From: PSRF01 sp051000815
GTDB taxonomy: Bacteria; Acidobacteriota; Blastocatellia; Pyrinomonadales; Pyrinomonadaceae
Length of the DNA: 64,000 bases
Reading direction: 5' to 3'
NCBI GenBank assembly: GCA_051000815.1
Contig: JBPCNX010000038.1
Coordinates: 1-64,000 of the forward strand
Below are positions 52,669 through 61,203 of this stretch, one piece after another. The translations under genes were made by a program, and so were the position numbers. The notes below the pieces were generated by a model. It was not told where the DNA came from and did no database searches. It worked only from the letters and a program-made list of their open reading frames with translations. Positions within the stretch are counted from its first letter, which is position 1, and each line of letters begins with the position of its first letter.

Positions 52669-52716
52669 TTGAATTGTCTGATGGGCCGATGCAACCTAAA
52701 GTAAATCAATTAGCCT

Positions 52717-53538
52717 TTAACCGCAGAGAACTGAACCCCCGTTTACATTTAATATCTCGCCCGTAATGTGACGGGCCCAGTCGCTGCACAAGAACACGAT
52801 CGGAAGGGCAATGTCGACCGGCCTTGCAATCTCTCCTAAGGGTATTGCCCTGGCGATCCTTTCGCGGCCTCCTTCATCGAGAGCCTTCGCTGACATCTCT
52901 GTGTCCACCCAACCCGGGGCGACGGCGTTAACATTGATGCCAAAATCTCCAAGTTCTGTTGCGAGTGATTTGGTGAAAGCGATTTGCCCTCCTTTGGAGG
53001 CAGCGTAGTTGGAGTAGTCTGCTTCGCCACGCTGGCCGGCGGTGGAGGCCACTATAACAATTCTGCCAAATCGCTGTTGCTTCATAGAAGGAATAGCAGC
53101 GCGGCAAATGGTCCAGCTTCCCCTGAGGTTGATCGCCATCGCCCTGTCCCAAATCTTCTCCGGCATTTCATCAACCGGAGCGCCTTCCCAGATGCCGGCG
53201 TTGCAAACCAGAATATCCAGGCGGCCAAATCGATCCAATACAGCCTGGACGATTCGAATCGCATCGCGCAATTCAGCCACGTCACCCTGCACAGCCAGGG
53301 CCTCTACGCCCTTTGCTCGTGCGCTCGCCACAACCGCTTCCGCTGCGCCCTCGTTTGAGTGGTAGTTAACCGCAACGTGTGAACCTAACTCGGCTAGTCG
53401 CTCAACCACGGCGCGACCTATTCCTCTGGAGCCTCCGGTTACGAGAGCGACACGACCACGCAATGCCAGTGAACAATCTTCCGAGTTCCCTTCCTGGCTG
53501 GGGTGAGAGTTGTTCTTGAAAGGTTTTGAATCAGTCAC
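52717..53538 (-). CDS. Short-chain dehydrogenase/reductase (FabG-like)
   Basis: The 273-residue protein begins at GTG 53538, overlapping the upstream stop as GTGA. After a polar N-terminal extension of about 28 residues comes the NAD(P) motif VTGGSRGIGRAV, the NAG motif (CNAGIWEG) and the catalytic Ser/Tyr/Lys of ASTAGQRGEADYSNYAASKG. The C-terminus ends in NVNGGSVLCG. The fold is certain; the substrate is unknown. Company with NamZ and an amidotransferase-like hydrolase suggests a cell-wall or amino-sugar metabolite rather than fatty acids. Confidence 0.88.
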   Translation of the reverse strand: MTDSKPFKNNSHPSQEGNSEDCSLALRGRVALVTGGSRGIGRAVVERLAELGSHVAVNYHSNEGAAEAVVASARAKGVEALAVQGDVAELRDAIRIVQAVLDRFGRLDILVCNAGIWEGAPVDEMPEKIWDRAMAINLRGSWTICRAAIPSMKQQRFGRIVIVASTAGQRGEADYSNYAASKGGQIAFTKSLATELGDFGINVNAVAPGWVDTEMSAKALDEGGRERIARAIPLGEIARPVDIALPIVFLCSDWARHITGEILNVNGGSVLCG

Positions 53539-54305
53539 GAGGAGAGTTGCTCAGAGGTTTCTTCAGTCTCAACGCTTTGCTGAGCGTGTCGGATTGCTTC
53601 GCTTACAAAGTGGGCAAATAAGGCTTGCGACAACTTGTCCTGTTTCCAGCCCAGTTCCGGGTGCCACTGAACGGCTGAGACGAAGCGATTCGCTCGGGGA
53701 TCTTCAAGGGCCTCTACAACCCCATCAGAGGTCCAGGCAGTAGCCACAAGATCATCACCGAGAGTTTCGATCGCCTGGTGATGATGACTATTAACCACGG
53801 CGGCATCCGCTTCCGCTAGAGTGGCAACCAAACTGCCCTCCAGCAGTCTAACGCGATGCGAAGGGCGGTCGCGCGGCGCCCCTTGTTGATGCTTGATCGA
53901 GCCGGGTAGTAGCGATTTGATATCCTGAATCAACGTTCCGCCGCGAGCAACATTCAATACCTGCATTCCAAAACATATTCCCAGGAGTGGCAGCCGGCGT
54001 TTTTCTACCTCGGCAAGAACCAGCATGTCTGTTTCATCTTTTATATGATGAACGTCACCCAACGACTCATGAGGTTCCTGTGCGTAACGCAAAGGATCAA
54101 CATCGGAGTCGCTACCTGGAAGCAGGATGCCGTCCATGCTGTCTATCACCGAGGAGATGTATGCCGCGTCAGGAATCAGACTGATATGAACGGGTGCGCC
54201 GCCTGCTGCTTCGATTGCCTCACTATAATGTCGCGATAAATAGAAGCGGTCACTGTCTAATTCAATCCGCATCGTGATGCCGATACGGGGCCGGTAATCG
54301 TGCAT
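53535..54305 (-). CDS. Class I glutamine-amidotransferase-like hydrolase (peptidase C26, PuuD family)
   Basis: The 256-residue protein starts at ATG 54305, six bases after GAGG; the frame is open upstream but without support. It matches the gamma-glutamyl-gamma-aminobutyrate hydrolase family: RIGITMRIE, LLPGSDSDVDPLRY (oxyanion region), the nucleophile in LGICFGMQ and the His-Glu pair in AVQWHPELGW. Relatives split gamma-glutamyl bonds. In this operon it may process gamma-glutamyl or muropeptide-derived compounds; that is inference. Confidence 0.85.
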   Translation of the reverse strand: MHDYRPRIGITMRIELDSDRFYLSRHYSEAIEAAGGAPVHISLIPDAAYISSVIDSMDGILLPGSDSDVDPLRYAQEPHESLGDVHHIKDETDMLVLAEVEKRRLPLLGICFGMQVLNVARGGTLIQDIKSLLPGSIKHQQGAPRDRPSHRVRLLEGSLVATLAEADAAVVNSHHHQAIETLGDDLVATAWTSDGVVEALEDPRANRFVSAVQWHPELGWKQDKLSQALFAHFVSEAIRHAQQSVETEETSEQLSS

Positions 54306-54426
54306 ATTTTCCTCTTGGTTCGGAAAAATCCTCCGCTGATAATCTATCAGCAACGGATGCCAGCGCAAAGTTCAGCTTCAGGTGTGGTATTGCAGGCTGA
54401 CGAACATTCTGCAAATAAAGCACGCC

Positions 54427-54456
54427 TTGACTTACATTCACGCGAATTCCTATAGT
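54427..54456 (+). promoter_or_regulatory. Sigma-70-type promoter for hslVU
   Basis: TTGACT (54427-54432), an 18-base spacer and TATAGT (54451-54456). Transcription would start near 54463, only about 8 bases before ATG 54471. That excludes TTG 54459 as the start and predicts an almost leaderless hslV message. Confidence 0.55.
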
Positions 54457-54470
54457 GATTGCCAATCGCG

Positions 54471-55034
54471 ATGCAAAACGATTCTCCCAGGGTGCGCAGC
54501 ACAACAGTCTTGCTTGTGCGCAAAGACGGTCGTGTGGCGCTTGCCGGCGATGGCCAGGTCACGCTCGGTGAAACCATTATGAAAGCCAGCGCGAAGAAAG
54601 TTCGGCGGCTTTATAATGATCGAATTCTCGCAGGTTTCGCGGGCGCTACAGCTGATGCTTTTTCGCTCCTTACTCGCTTCGAAAGCAAACTGGAGCAGTA
54701 TCATGGAAACCTCGAGCGCGCGGCTATCGAACTCAGCAAGGAATGGCGCACTGACAAACTCCTTCGTCATCTCGAAGCACTCCTTGTCGTTGCAGATAAC
54801 AAAAGTTCTTTTCTCCTTTCCGGTAACGGTGATGTGATCGCACCCGACGATGGCGTGCTGGCGATTGGTTCGGGTGGAACGTTTGCCTTGGCCGCGGCTA
54901 GAGCGTTAATGAAACACACGAGCATGTCGGCGCGTGATGTTGCGGTTGAGGCGCTGACGATTGCCGGCGAGATTTGTATCTACTCTAATCAGAATATTAT
55001 CGTTGAGGAGCTGGAAGGGTCCTCCGTCGGATAA
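54471..55034 (+). CDS. hslV: ATP-dependent protease subunit HslV
   Basis: HslV is the proteasome-like peptidase of the HslUV complex. The protein has 187 residues with a nine- to ten-residue propeptide that is removed to expose the catalytic Thr (RSTTVLLVRKDGRVALAGDG). Further hallmarks are QVTLGETIMK and IAPDDGVLAIGSGGTFALAAA. It is followed by hslU, as usual. Confidence 0.96.
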   Translation: MQNDSPRVRSTTVLLVRKDGRVALAGDGQVTLGETIMKASAKKVRRLYNDRILAGFAGATADAFSLLTRFESKLEQYHGNLERAAIELSKEWRTDKLLRHLEALLVVADNKSSFLLSGNGDVIAPDDGVLAIGSGGTFALAAARALMKHTSMSARDVAVEALTIAGEICIYSNQNIIVEELEGSSVG

Positions 55035-55073
55035 CAGCCGTCCGCACGTATCAGTAGGCTTAATCCAGGGAAG

Positions 55074-56495
55074 ATGGTTATTTACCTAGCAGGAGAAGTT
55101 GACGAGGAAGTTCGGTTGGACGACATGACACCCCGTCAGATCGTCACTGAGCTGGATAAGCATGTTGTCGGCCAACGCAACGCCAAGCGGGCCGTCGCAG
55201 TCGCTCTGCGCAACCGCATTCGGCGCCAAAAACTCCCGCCGGAAATGGCCGTCGACGTGATGCCGAAAAACATCATCATGATTGGCTCAACGGGTGTGGG
55301 AAAAACGGAAATCGCTCGCCGTTTGGCGCGCATGTCTGACTCGCCTTTTCTCAAGGTGGAAGCTTCCAAGTTCACCGAGGTTGGATACGTAGGACGCGAT
55401 GTCGAAAGCATGATTCGCGACCTCACCGAAATTTCCATTGACATGACCCGTCAGGAGAAAATCGAAGAGATTGCTGAGAAAGCCGAACTCAATGTAGAGG
55501 AGAGAATCCTCGATATCCTGCTGCCGCCACAACGATCGTCCAATCTTTACGATTTTGACTCCACTACAGAGGAAGCGATAACCGAGCCCGATAGCAGCGG
55601 ACGCGATGAACAGTTTCAACGTTCGCGCGAGAAGTTTCGGACGCAACTTCGCAGCGGCAAGTTGGACAATCGACTCATTGAGATCGAGATACGCGAAAAG
55701 AATTTTCCCGTGATCGAACTGGCCGGACCGCAAGGCGTCGAAGAAATGGGCATTAACATGAAGGATATGCTGGGCAATATCTTTCAAGGTCGTTCGAAGC
55801 GGCGAAAACTGCGCGTCGATGAGGCGATGGAGCACCTGATGCAAGAGGAGGAAGAGCGGCTCATCGATATGGATCAGGTAGCCCGCGCAGCAATCGAACG
55901 CGTCGAATCATCCGGGATTATCTTTCTCGATGAGATCGACAAGATTGCCGGCCGGGAGTCAGGTCACGGTCCGGATATCTCGCGCGAAGGCGTGCAACGA
56001 GACATTCTGCCAATCGTCGAGGGCACCACGGTTAACACTCGCTACGGCATGGTGAAAACCGATCACATCCTTTTCGTGGCTGCGGGCGCGTTTCACGTCT
56101 CAAAGCCCTCGGACCTGATCCCTGAACTGCAAGGACGTTTTCCCATCCGCGTTGAGTTGGATTCTCTGACGGTTGAAGACTTCAAACGTATTTTGACTGA
56201 ACCCAAGAATGCGCTAATTAAGCAGTATCAGGCCATGATGGAGACTGAAGGCGTTACCATTGAGTTCACGGAAGATGCCATCGATGCGATCGCGAATTTC
56301 GCGGCACGTGTTAATGAGCAGACGGAGAACATTGGCGCTCGCCGACTGCAAACGATCATGGAGAAGCTACTCGAAGAAATCAGCTTCGAGGGGCCCGACT
56401 TGCAACAGAAGCACCAACATCTCGACGCCAAATACGTCGACGACAAGTTACTGGATACCGTGAAAGATCAAGATCTCAGTCGCTACATTCTGTGA
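55074..56495 (+). CDS. hslU: ATP-dependent protease ATPase subunit HslU
   Basis: This AAA+ unfoldase feeds HslV. The 473-residue protein has Walker A GSTGVGKTE at residues 71-79, Walker B IIFLDEIDKIAG and the sensor region FPIRVELDSLT. The pore loop is in KFTEVGYVGRDVES. The C-terminal end DLSRYIL matches the HslU tail that docks into HslV. The N-terminus has about 17 extra residues before MTPRQIVTELDKHVVGQ. The stop overlaps the next gene. Confidence 0.97.
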   Translation: MVIYLAGEVDEEVRLDDMTPRQIVTELDKHVVGQRNAKRAVAVALRNRIRRQKLPPEMAVDVMPKNIIMIGSTGVGKTEIARRLARMSDSPFLKVEASKFTEVGYVGRDVESMIRDLTEISIDMTRQEKIEEIAEKAELNVEERILDILLPPQRSSNLYDFDSTTEEAITEPDSSGRDEQFQRSREKFRTQLRSGKLDNRLIEIEIREKNFPVIELAGPQGVEEMGINMKDMLGNIFQGRSKRRKLRVDEAMEHLMQEEEERLIDMDQVARAAIERVESSGIIFLDEIDKIAGRESGHGPDISREGVQRDILPIVEGTTVNTRYGMVKTDHILFVAAGAFHVSKPSDLIPELQGRFPIRVELDSLTVEDFKRILTEPKNALIKQYQAMMETEGVTIEFTEDAIDAIANFAARVNEQTENIGARRLQTIMEKLLEEISFEGPDLQQKHQHLDAKYVDDKLLDTVKDQDLSRYIL

Positions 56496-57628
56496 GAGAA
56501 ACTTTGCCGGCTGCCTCTCGAATCTTGTTTCCCTCGATTACCAATAAACAGAAGGCCTGGTGTTTGGCGCTGCTGGTTGCTTGTATCGCCGGTGGCTGCG
56601 GGAAGCGACGTCCGCCATTGCCGCCAGTGGAACGTGTTCAGCAACGTACGGAACTCCTGTCGGGCGCCCAGAGGGGCAACCAGGTAACACTCAGTTGGCC
56701 TGCTCCGCTGCGGAATGCTCCGGATCAAAGCGTGCAAAGCATTCGGCGCATCGACGTTTATCGCCTGGCAGAGAAGCCCACGGCGCCGTTGCCTCTTACC
56801 GAGGAGGAATTTGCCGCTCGTTCCACGCTGATTGGGTCCGTCACTTACGACGAGATCAAAACTGCGGGAGACATACTGACCTACACCGATACTCTCGAAC
56901 TGGCCGGTGAGCCGGCGCGCTTGCGCTACGCTGTTCGATTCGTCAACGCTTCTGGTCAGCGCGCGGCGTTTTCCAATTTCCTGCTGATCGAACCCTCTGC
57001 GCGCGTCGCGGCGCCACCGGTATTAATCACCAACGGCAAAGAACTCGCTGAGTCGGCGATCACAGTCACGTGGCGACCACCGGCGGCTAACATCGACGGA
57101 TCGACGCCGGTAAATCTACTGGGCTATAACGTGTATCGGGTTGATGAGTCGCAGACTAACAGCGGCGATGCGCCCCTCAATAGCGCCCCCATTTCCGGAA
57201 CCCAGTTCGCCGACCAGAACTTTAAATTTGGCGAAAGCTATCAATACTTCGTGCGCTCGGTATCTCTCGGCACAGACGGCGCCCAGGTTGAAAGTCTCAA
57301 CTCCAATTCGCTTTCGATTTTGGCGCGAGATACGTTCCCGCCTTCCGCCCCGTCATCGATAACCATCGCGGCCGCCCCAGCAAGATTATCGATTTTCTTT
57401 CCCGCAAATCCGGAGGCAGACGTCGCCGGTTACACAATTTATCGCTCTACGGATCCTGATCTCTCGAAGCCGGGCTGGAAGAAACTGACTTCAACGTTGC
57501 TGGACCGCACTACTTTCCAGGACGACAACGTCGAATCCGGAAAGCGTTACTACTACTACTTGACCGCAACTGACCAGTCAGGAAACGTTAGTCCGCCATC
57601 CGAAGTCGTTTCCGAAGCCGTTCCCTGA
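56492..57628 (+). CDS. Lipoprotein with fibronectin type III domains
   Basis: The 378-residue protein starts at GTG 56492, overlapping the hslU stop (GTGA). A signal segment ends in a lipobox-like ACIAGGC followed by GKRRPP, so it is probably lipid-anchored. Three FN3-like domains follow (NQVTLSWPAPL, SAITVTWRPPAAN, ARLSIFFPANPEADVAGYT), each ending in the usual YxYxVxAxD-type strand (GKRYYYYLTATDQSGNVS). FN3 lipoproteins act in protein or surface contact. The role here is unknown. Confidence 0.82.
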   Translation: MRETLPAASRILFPSITNKQKAWCLALLVACIAGGCGKRRPPLPPVERVQQRTELLSGAQRGNQVTLSWPAPLRNAPDQSVQSIRRIDVYRLAEKPTAPLPLTEEEFAARSTLIGSVTYDEIKTAGDILTYTDTLELAGEPARLRYAVRFVNASGQRAAFSNFLLIEPSARVAAPPVLITNGKELAESAITVTWRPPAANIDGSTPVNLLGYNVYRVDESQTNSGDAPLNSAPISGTQFADQNFKFGESYQYFVRSVSLGTDGAQVESLNSNSLSILARDTFPPSAPSSITIAAAPARLSIFFPANPEADVAGYTIYRSTDPDLSKPGWKKLTSTLLDRTTFQDDNVESGKRYYYYLTATDQSGNVSPPSEVVSEAVP

Positions 57629-57634
57629 TGCACA

Positions 57635-58420
57635 ATGAAACTGTGCCGCTTCGTTCATCCCAGTGCCGCGGAGCCTCGCTATGGCGTTATCGAGGACGAC
57701 ATTGTCTATCCGGTCGAAGCACATGAGTACTTCGAGTCTGACGACATCTCGCGCTCCCAGGGTTCGCTGGAGTTGGCGGATGTTCGACTGGTCGCTCCAG
57801 TGAAGCCTTCAAAAATCGTCTGCGTCGGCCGCAACTATAGAGAACACGCCGCTGAACTTGGCAACAAGATGCCGGACGAACCGCTCCTCTTTTTAAAGGC
57901 GCCGTCCGCGGTAATAGGAGAAAACGACGTCATTGAATTGCCCCACCAGTCGCAGCAGGTTGAACATGAGGGCGAGTTGGCCGTCATCATTGGCCGTCAG
58001 GCGCGTCGAATTTCAAATGAACAGAATCCCCTCGACTACGTGCTCGGTTACACCTGCATCAATGACGTGACAGCTCGCGACCTGCAACGCAAAGACGTTC
58101 AGTTTACCCGCGGGAAATCGTTCGACACGTTCTGCCCCATAGGCCCCCTGATCGTGACTGACATCAATCCACTTGATGTCCAGGTGGTTACTCGGGTTAA
58201 TGACGACGTTAAACAACGCGGACGCACATCTGATATGGCCTTTCCAGTTCCCTTCCTGATTAAATACATCGCCGAGATCATGACGCTATTCCCGGGCGAC
58301 GTAATCGCCACCGGTACTCCTGCCGGCGTCTCTTCCCTAAAACCTGGCGACGTAGTAGAGGTAGAGGTTGTAGGAATTGGCACCCTGCGCAATCGAGTCG
58401 AGCAGTTTCATCCACGATAG
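57635..58420 (+). CDS. Fumarylacetoacetate hydrolase family protein
   Basis: The 261-residue protein has the FAH C-terminal catalytic fold: VCVGRNYREHAAEL, then the metal-binding VEHEGELAVIIGR, YTCINDVTARDLQRKD, DTFCPIGPLIV and GDVIATGTPAGVSSLKPGD. Members hydrolyse or decarboxylate acylpyruvates and 2-hydroxyhepta-diene-diols. The true substrate cannot be told from sequence. It begins six bases after the FN3 lipoprotein gene. Confidence 0.88.
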   Translation: MKLCRFVHPSAAEPRYGVIEDDIVYPVEAHEYFESDDISRSQGSLELADVRLVAPVKPSKIVCVGRNYREHAAELGNKMPDEPLLFLKAPSAVIGENDVIELPHQSQQVEHEGELAVIIGRQARRISNEQNPLDYVLGYTCINDVTARDLQRKDVQFTRGKSFDTFCPIGPLIVTDINPLDVQVVTRVNDDVKQRGRTSDMAFPVPFLIKYIAEIMTLFPGDVIATGTPAGVSSLKPGDVVEVEVVGIGTLRNRVEQFHPR

Positions 58421-58475
58421 TCGCAGGATTAACCACATAGATAGTTTCCAGCATCATTTAGAGTAGGAGGCAGTT

Positions 58476-59126
58476 ATGAAGTTTTTTTTGGATACAGCAA
58501 ATTTGAATGAGATTCGTGAAGCCGCTGCCGTCGGCATTGCCGACGGAGTTACCACGAACCCGTCATTGATTGCGAAGGAAGGAGACGTAGATTTTAAGCA
58601 GCACATTGCCGCGATTTGCGAACTCGTGTCCGGGCCGGTTTCAGCGGAAGTTACGAGCGAAGATATCGAAGGGATGGTTCGTGAAGGGCGAGAGTACGCG
58701 GCCATCGCCAGTAATGTTGTCGTCAAATGCCCTCTGACGCGCGCCGGACTTACCGCTACGCATAAGCTCGACAGCGAGGGCATAAAAGTTAACGTTACGC
58801 TCTGCTTTTCGGCGGCCCAGGCAATCCTTGCCGCAAAGGCCGGCGCATCATTCATCAGCCCTTTCATCGGGCGGCTTGATGATATCGGCGAAAATGGATT
58901 GCTACTTCTGAGCGATATCATTGAAGTCTATCGCAACTACAGTTGGAAAACTGAGGTGCTTGCGGCAAGCATTCGGCACCCGATTCACGCGATTGAGGCG
59001 GCACGGCTCGGGGCGGACGTTGCCACCATGCCTTTTAAAGTAATCGATCAGATGTTCAATCACCCGTTAACCGACAAGGGCCAGGCGCAGTTTTTAGCCG
59101 ACTGGCGCAAAAGCGGTCGCAAGTGA
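58476..59126 (+). CDS. tal: Transaldolase (TalC/fructose-6-phosphate aldolase type)
   Basis: The 216-residue, short transaldolase acts in the non-oxidative pentose phosphate pathway. It starts MKFFLDTANLNEIREAA, with the Schiff-base Lys in NVVVKCPLT and the stretch SFISPFIGRLDDIGENG. AGGAGG lies about 7 bases ahead of the ATG. Length and motifs match the TalC/MipB subfamily; an aldolase activity on fructose 6-phosphate cannot be excluded. Confidence 0.92.
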   Translation: MKFFLDTANLNEIREAAAVGIADGVTTNPSLIAKEGDVDFKQHIAAICELVSGPVSAEVTSEDIEGMVREGREYAAIASNVVVKCPLTRAGLTATHKLDSEGIKVNVTLCFSAAQAILAAKAGASFISPFIGRLDDIGENGLLLLSDIIEVYRNYSWKTEVLAASIRHPIHAIEAARLGADVATMPFKVIDQMFNHPLTDKGQAQFLADWRKSGRK

Positions 59127-59608
59127 CGATGATCAAAGTGCGGGCGTGCAAATACGACGGCTCTGAACATCGTAGCTGGCCCGCAAAAATCTTGAGGCAA
59201 GCGGGTTCGCTAATCGTTCTCGATGCAGTTTTCGATCAGGAAGTCATTCACGAACTCTTAGGAACGATTGTCAACGGAACGACCAGTATCGAATATTATT
59301 GGCTCGATCGCTGGTACAGCGTGTTCCGCTTTTCACACCCGGGGGGCGAGCTGCGGAACTACTACTGCAACGTAAATGTCCCGCCGCAGTTTGCCGGCGA
59401 AGTTCTCAGCTATATCGATCTTGATATTGATATTTTGGTTGAACCTGATTTCTCTTATCAAATCGTAGACCTTGAAGACTTTGAAGAAAACGCGTTGCGC
59501 TACGGCTACTCAGAAAAGGTTCAGAAGCGCGCGCGACAGGCATTAGCCGAGTTGATCGACCTGATTGAAACTCGAGCTTTTCCCTTCAACGATCCCGCAT
59601 TTCAGTGA
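59123..59608 (+). CDS. DUF402 domain protein
   Basis: The 161-residue protein starts at GTG 59123, overlapping the tal stop by four bases; ATG 59129 is the alternative. It matches DUF402 (nucleoside di/triphosphatase-like or RNase E/G-associated fold): WLDRWYSVFRFSHPGGELRNYYCNV and the acidic YIDLDIDILVEPDFSYQIVDLEDFEENALRY, here listed as two parts: YIDLDIDILVEP and VDLEDFEENALRYGY. Relatives hydrolyse nucleotides with metal. The function here is not established. Confidence 0.82.
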   Translation: MTMIKVRACKYDGSEHRSWPAKILRQAGSLIVLDAVFDQEVIHELLGTIVNGTTSIEYYWLDRWYSVFRFSHPGGELRNYYCNVNVPPQFAGEVLSYIDLDIDILVEPDFSYQIVDLEDFEENALRYGYSEKVQKRARQALAELIDLIETRAFPFNDPAFQ

Positions 59609-59619
59609 AAGAATAATTC

Positions 59620-61191
59620 ATGACCTCGAAACAACAACCGCAGCAAGCGAAATCGAAACTGGAGAAGCTTCGCGAACGTCAACGCAAGGCGGAACTGGGA
59701 GGCGGGCTGGCGCGCGCTGAAAAGCAGCATGCCGCGGGGAAGATGACGGCGCGGGAGCGCGTTGAATTTCTCCTTGATGAAGAAACATTCGAGGAGTTCG
59801 GCAAACTCGTCGTACATCGCTCGCGCGATTTCGGGTTGGATCAACAACTCTATCCGGGCGACGGCGTTGTTACCGGTCACGGATTGATCGATGGACGCCG
59901 CGTGTTTGTGTTTGCCCAGGACTTCACTGTGTTTGGCGGTTCCCTTTCGGAAACTCACGCGGAGAAAATCTGCAAAGTGATGGACCTGGCAATAAAGGTC
60001 GGCGCTCCCATTATCGGTCTGAACGACTCTGGAGGCGCCCGCATTCAGGAAGGCGTGCTCAGTCTGGGTGGTTACGCGGACATCTTTCTGCGCAATACGC
60101 TCGCCAGCGGGGTGGTTCCACAGATTAGCTGCACGATGGGACCGTGCGCCGGGGGCGCGGTCTACAGTCCGGCAATAACTGACTTCAACATCATGGTCAA
60201 AGATACGTCCTACATGTTTATTACCGGGCCGGACGTTATCAAAACCGTCACTCATGAGGACGTCACGAAAGAGGAGTTGGGAGGGGCAGTGACGCACAAT
60301 CGCGTGTCCGGAGTGGCGCACTTTGCAGCCGACTCTGATGAGCATGCATTACGACTGGTGCGCGAACTCTTGTCATTTATTCCGTCTAACAACCTCGAAG
60401 ATGCTCCGCGTCTGCAGGCGACTGATTCTCCCGAGCGGACGGCAGAGAAACTAAATACGCTGGTGCCCGAGGCGTCTAACCAACCTTACGACATTCGGGA
60501 AGTGATCCATCACGTCGTTGACGACGGCTACTACTTTGAAGTGCAGCAGCACTATGCGCCCAATATTTGTATCGGTTTCGCGCGTCTTGGGGGGCGTTCC
60601 GTCGGCATAGTGGCCAATCAGCCCGCTTATCTGGCGGGCGTTCTCGACATTGACGCGTCAGTCAAAGCCGCGCGCTTTGTTCGTTTTTGTGACTGTTTCA
60701 ATATTCCCCTGGTCACCTTTGAAGATGTTCCGGGATTCCTGCCGGGAGTTTCACAGGAACACGGCGGGATCATCCGGCATGGCGCAAAGCTTCTGTACGC
60801 GTTCGCGGAAGCGACTGTGCCGAAAGTCACCGTCATCACGCGTAAAGCCTATGGCGGCGCCTATTGTGTGATGGCGTCAAAGCACATCAGGACGGATGTC
60901 AATTTTGCGTGGCCGGCGGCGGAAATTGCTGTGATGGGAGCGGAGGGCGCTGTTGGCGTTCTGTACCGGCGCGAGATAAATGAGGCGCAAGACAAAGAAG
61001 CCGCGAGACGAGCGCGAATCATCGAGCTTGAAGATAAATTCGCCAATCCCTATGTTGCTGCAGAGCGTGGTTTTGTTGACGAGGTGATCGAACCGGCCCA
61101 AACCCGCCCGAAACTAATCCGCGCTTTGCGTCTGCTCGAGAATAAGCGAGACACCAACCCACCTAAGAAGCACGGCAACATTCCATTGTAG
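59620..61191 (+). CDS. Acyl-CoA carboxylase carboxyltransferase subunit (PccB type)
   Basis: The 523-residue protein is the fused-type carboxyltransferase of propionyl-CoA or broader acyl-CoA carboxylases. Signatures are KMTARERVEFLLDEETFEEF, FAQDFTVFGGSLSETHAEK, GLNDSGGARIQEGV, GPCAGGAVYSPAITDF, EDVPGFLPGVSQEHGGII and GAEGAVGVLYRREI. No biotin carboxylase or biotin carrier gene is adjacent. Propionyl-CoA is the most usual substrate. It starts 11 bases after the DUF402 gene. Confidence 0.92.
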   Translation: MTSKQQPQQAKSKLEKLRERQRKAELGGGLARAEKQHAAGKMTARERVEFLLDEETFEEFGKLVVHRSRDFGLDQQLYPGDGVVTGHGLIDGRRVFVFAQDFTVFGGSLSETHAEKICKVMDLAIKVGAPIIGLNDSGGARIQEGVLSLGGYADIFLRNTLASGVVPQISCTMGPCAGGAVYSPAITDFNIMVKDTSYMFITGPDVIKTVTHEDVTKEELGGAVTHNRVSGVAHFAADSDEHALRLVRELLSFIPSNNLEDAPRLQATDSPERTAEKLNTLVPEASNQPYDIREVIHHVVDDGYYFEVQQHYAPNICIGFARLGGRSVGIVANQPAYLAGVLDIDASVKAARFVRFCDCFNIPLVTFEDVPGFLPGVSQEHGGIIRHGAKLLYAFAEATVPKVTVITRKAYGGAYCVMASKHIRTDVNFAWPAAEIAVMGAEGAVGVLYRREINEAQDKEAARRARIIELEDKFANPYVAAERGFVDEVIEPAQTRPKLIRALRLLENKRDTNPPKKHGNIPL

Positions 61192-61203
61192 AGTTTGGCT
61201 TAA

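Noticed and set aside
59602..60345. 247-residue open frame on the - strand within the carboxyltransferase gene
   Set aside because: Complete overlap with a well conserved enzyme; sequence has no family features.
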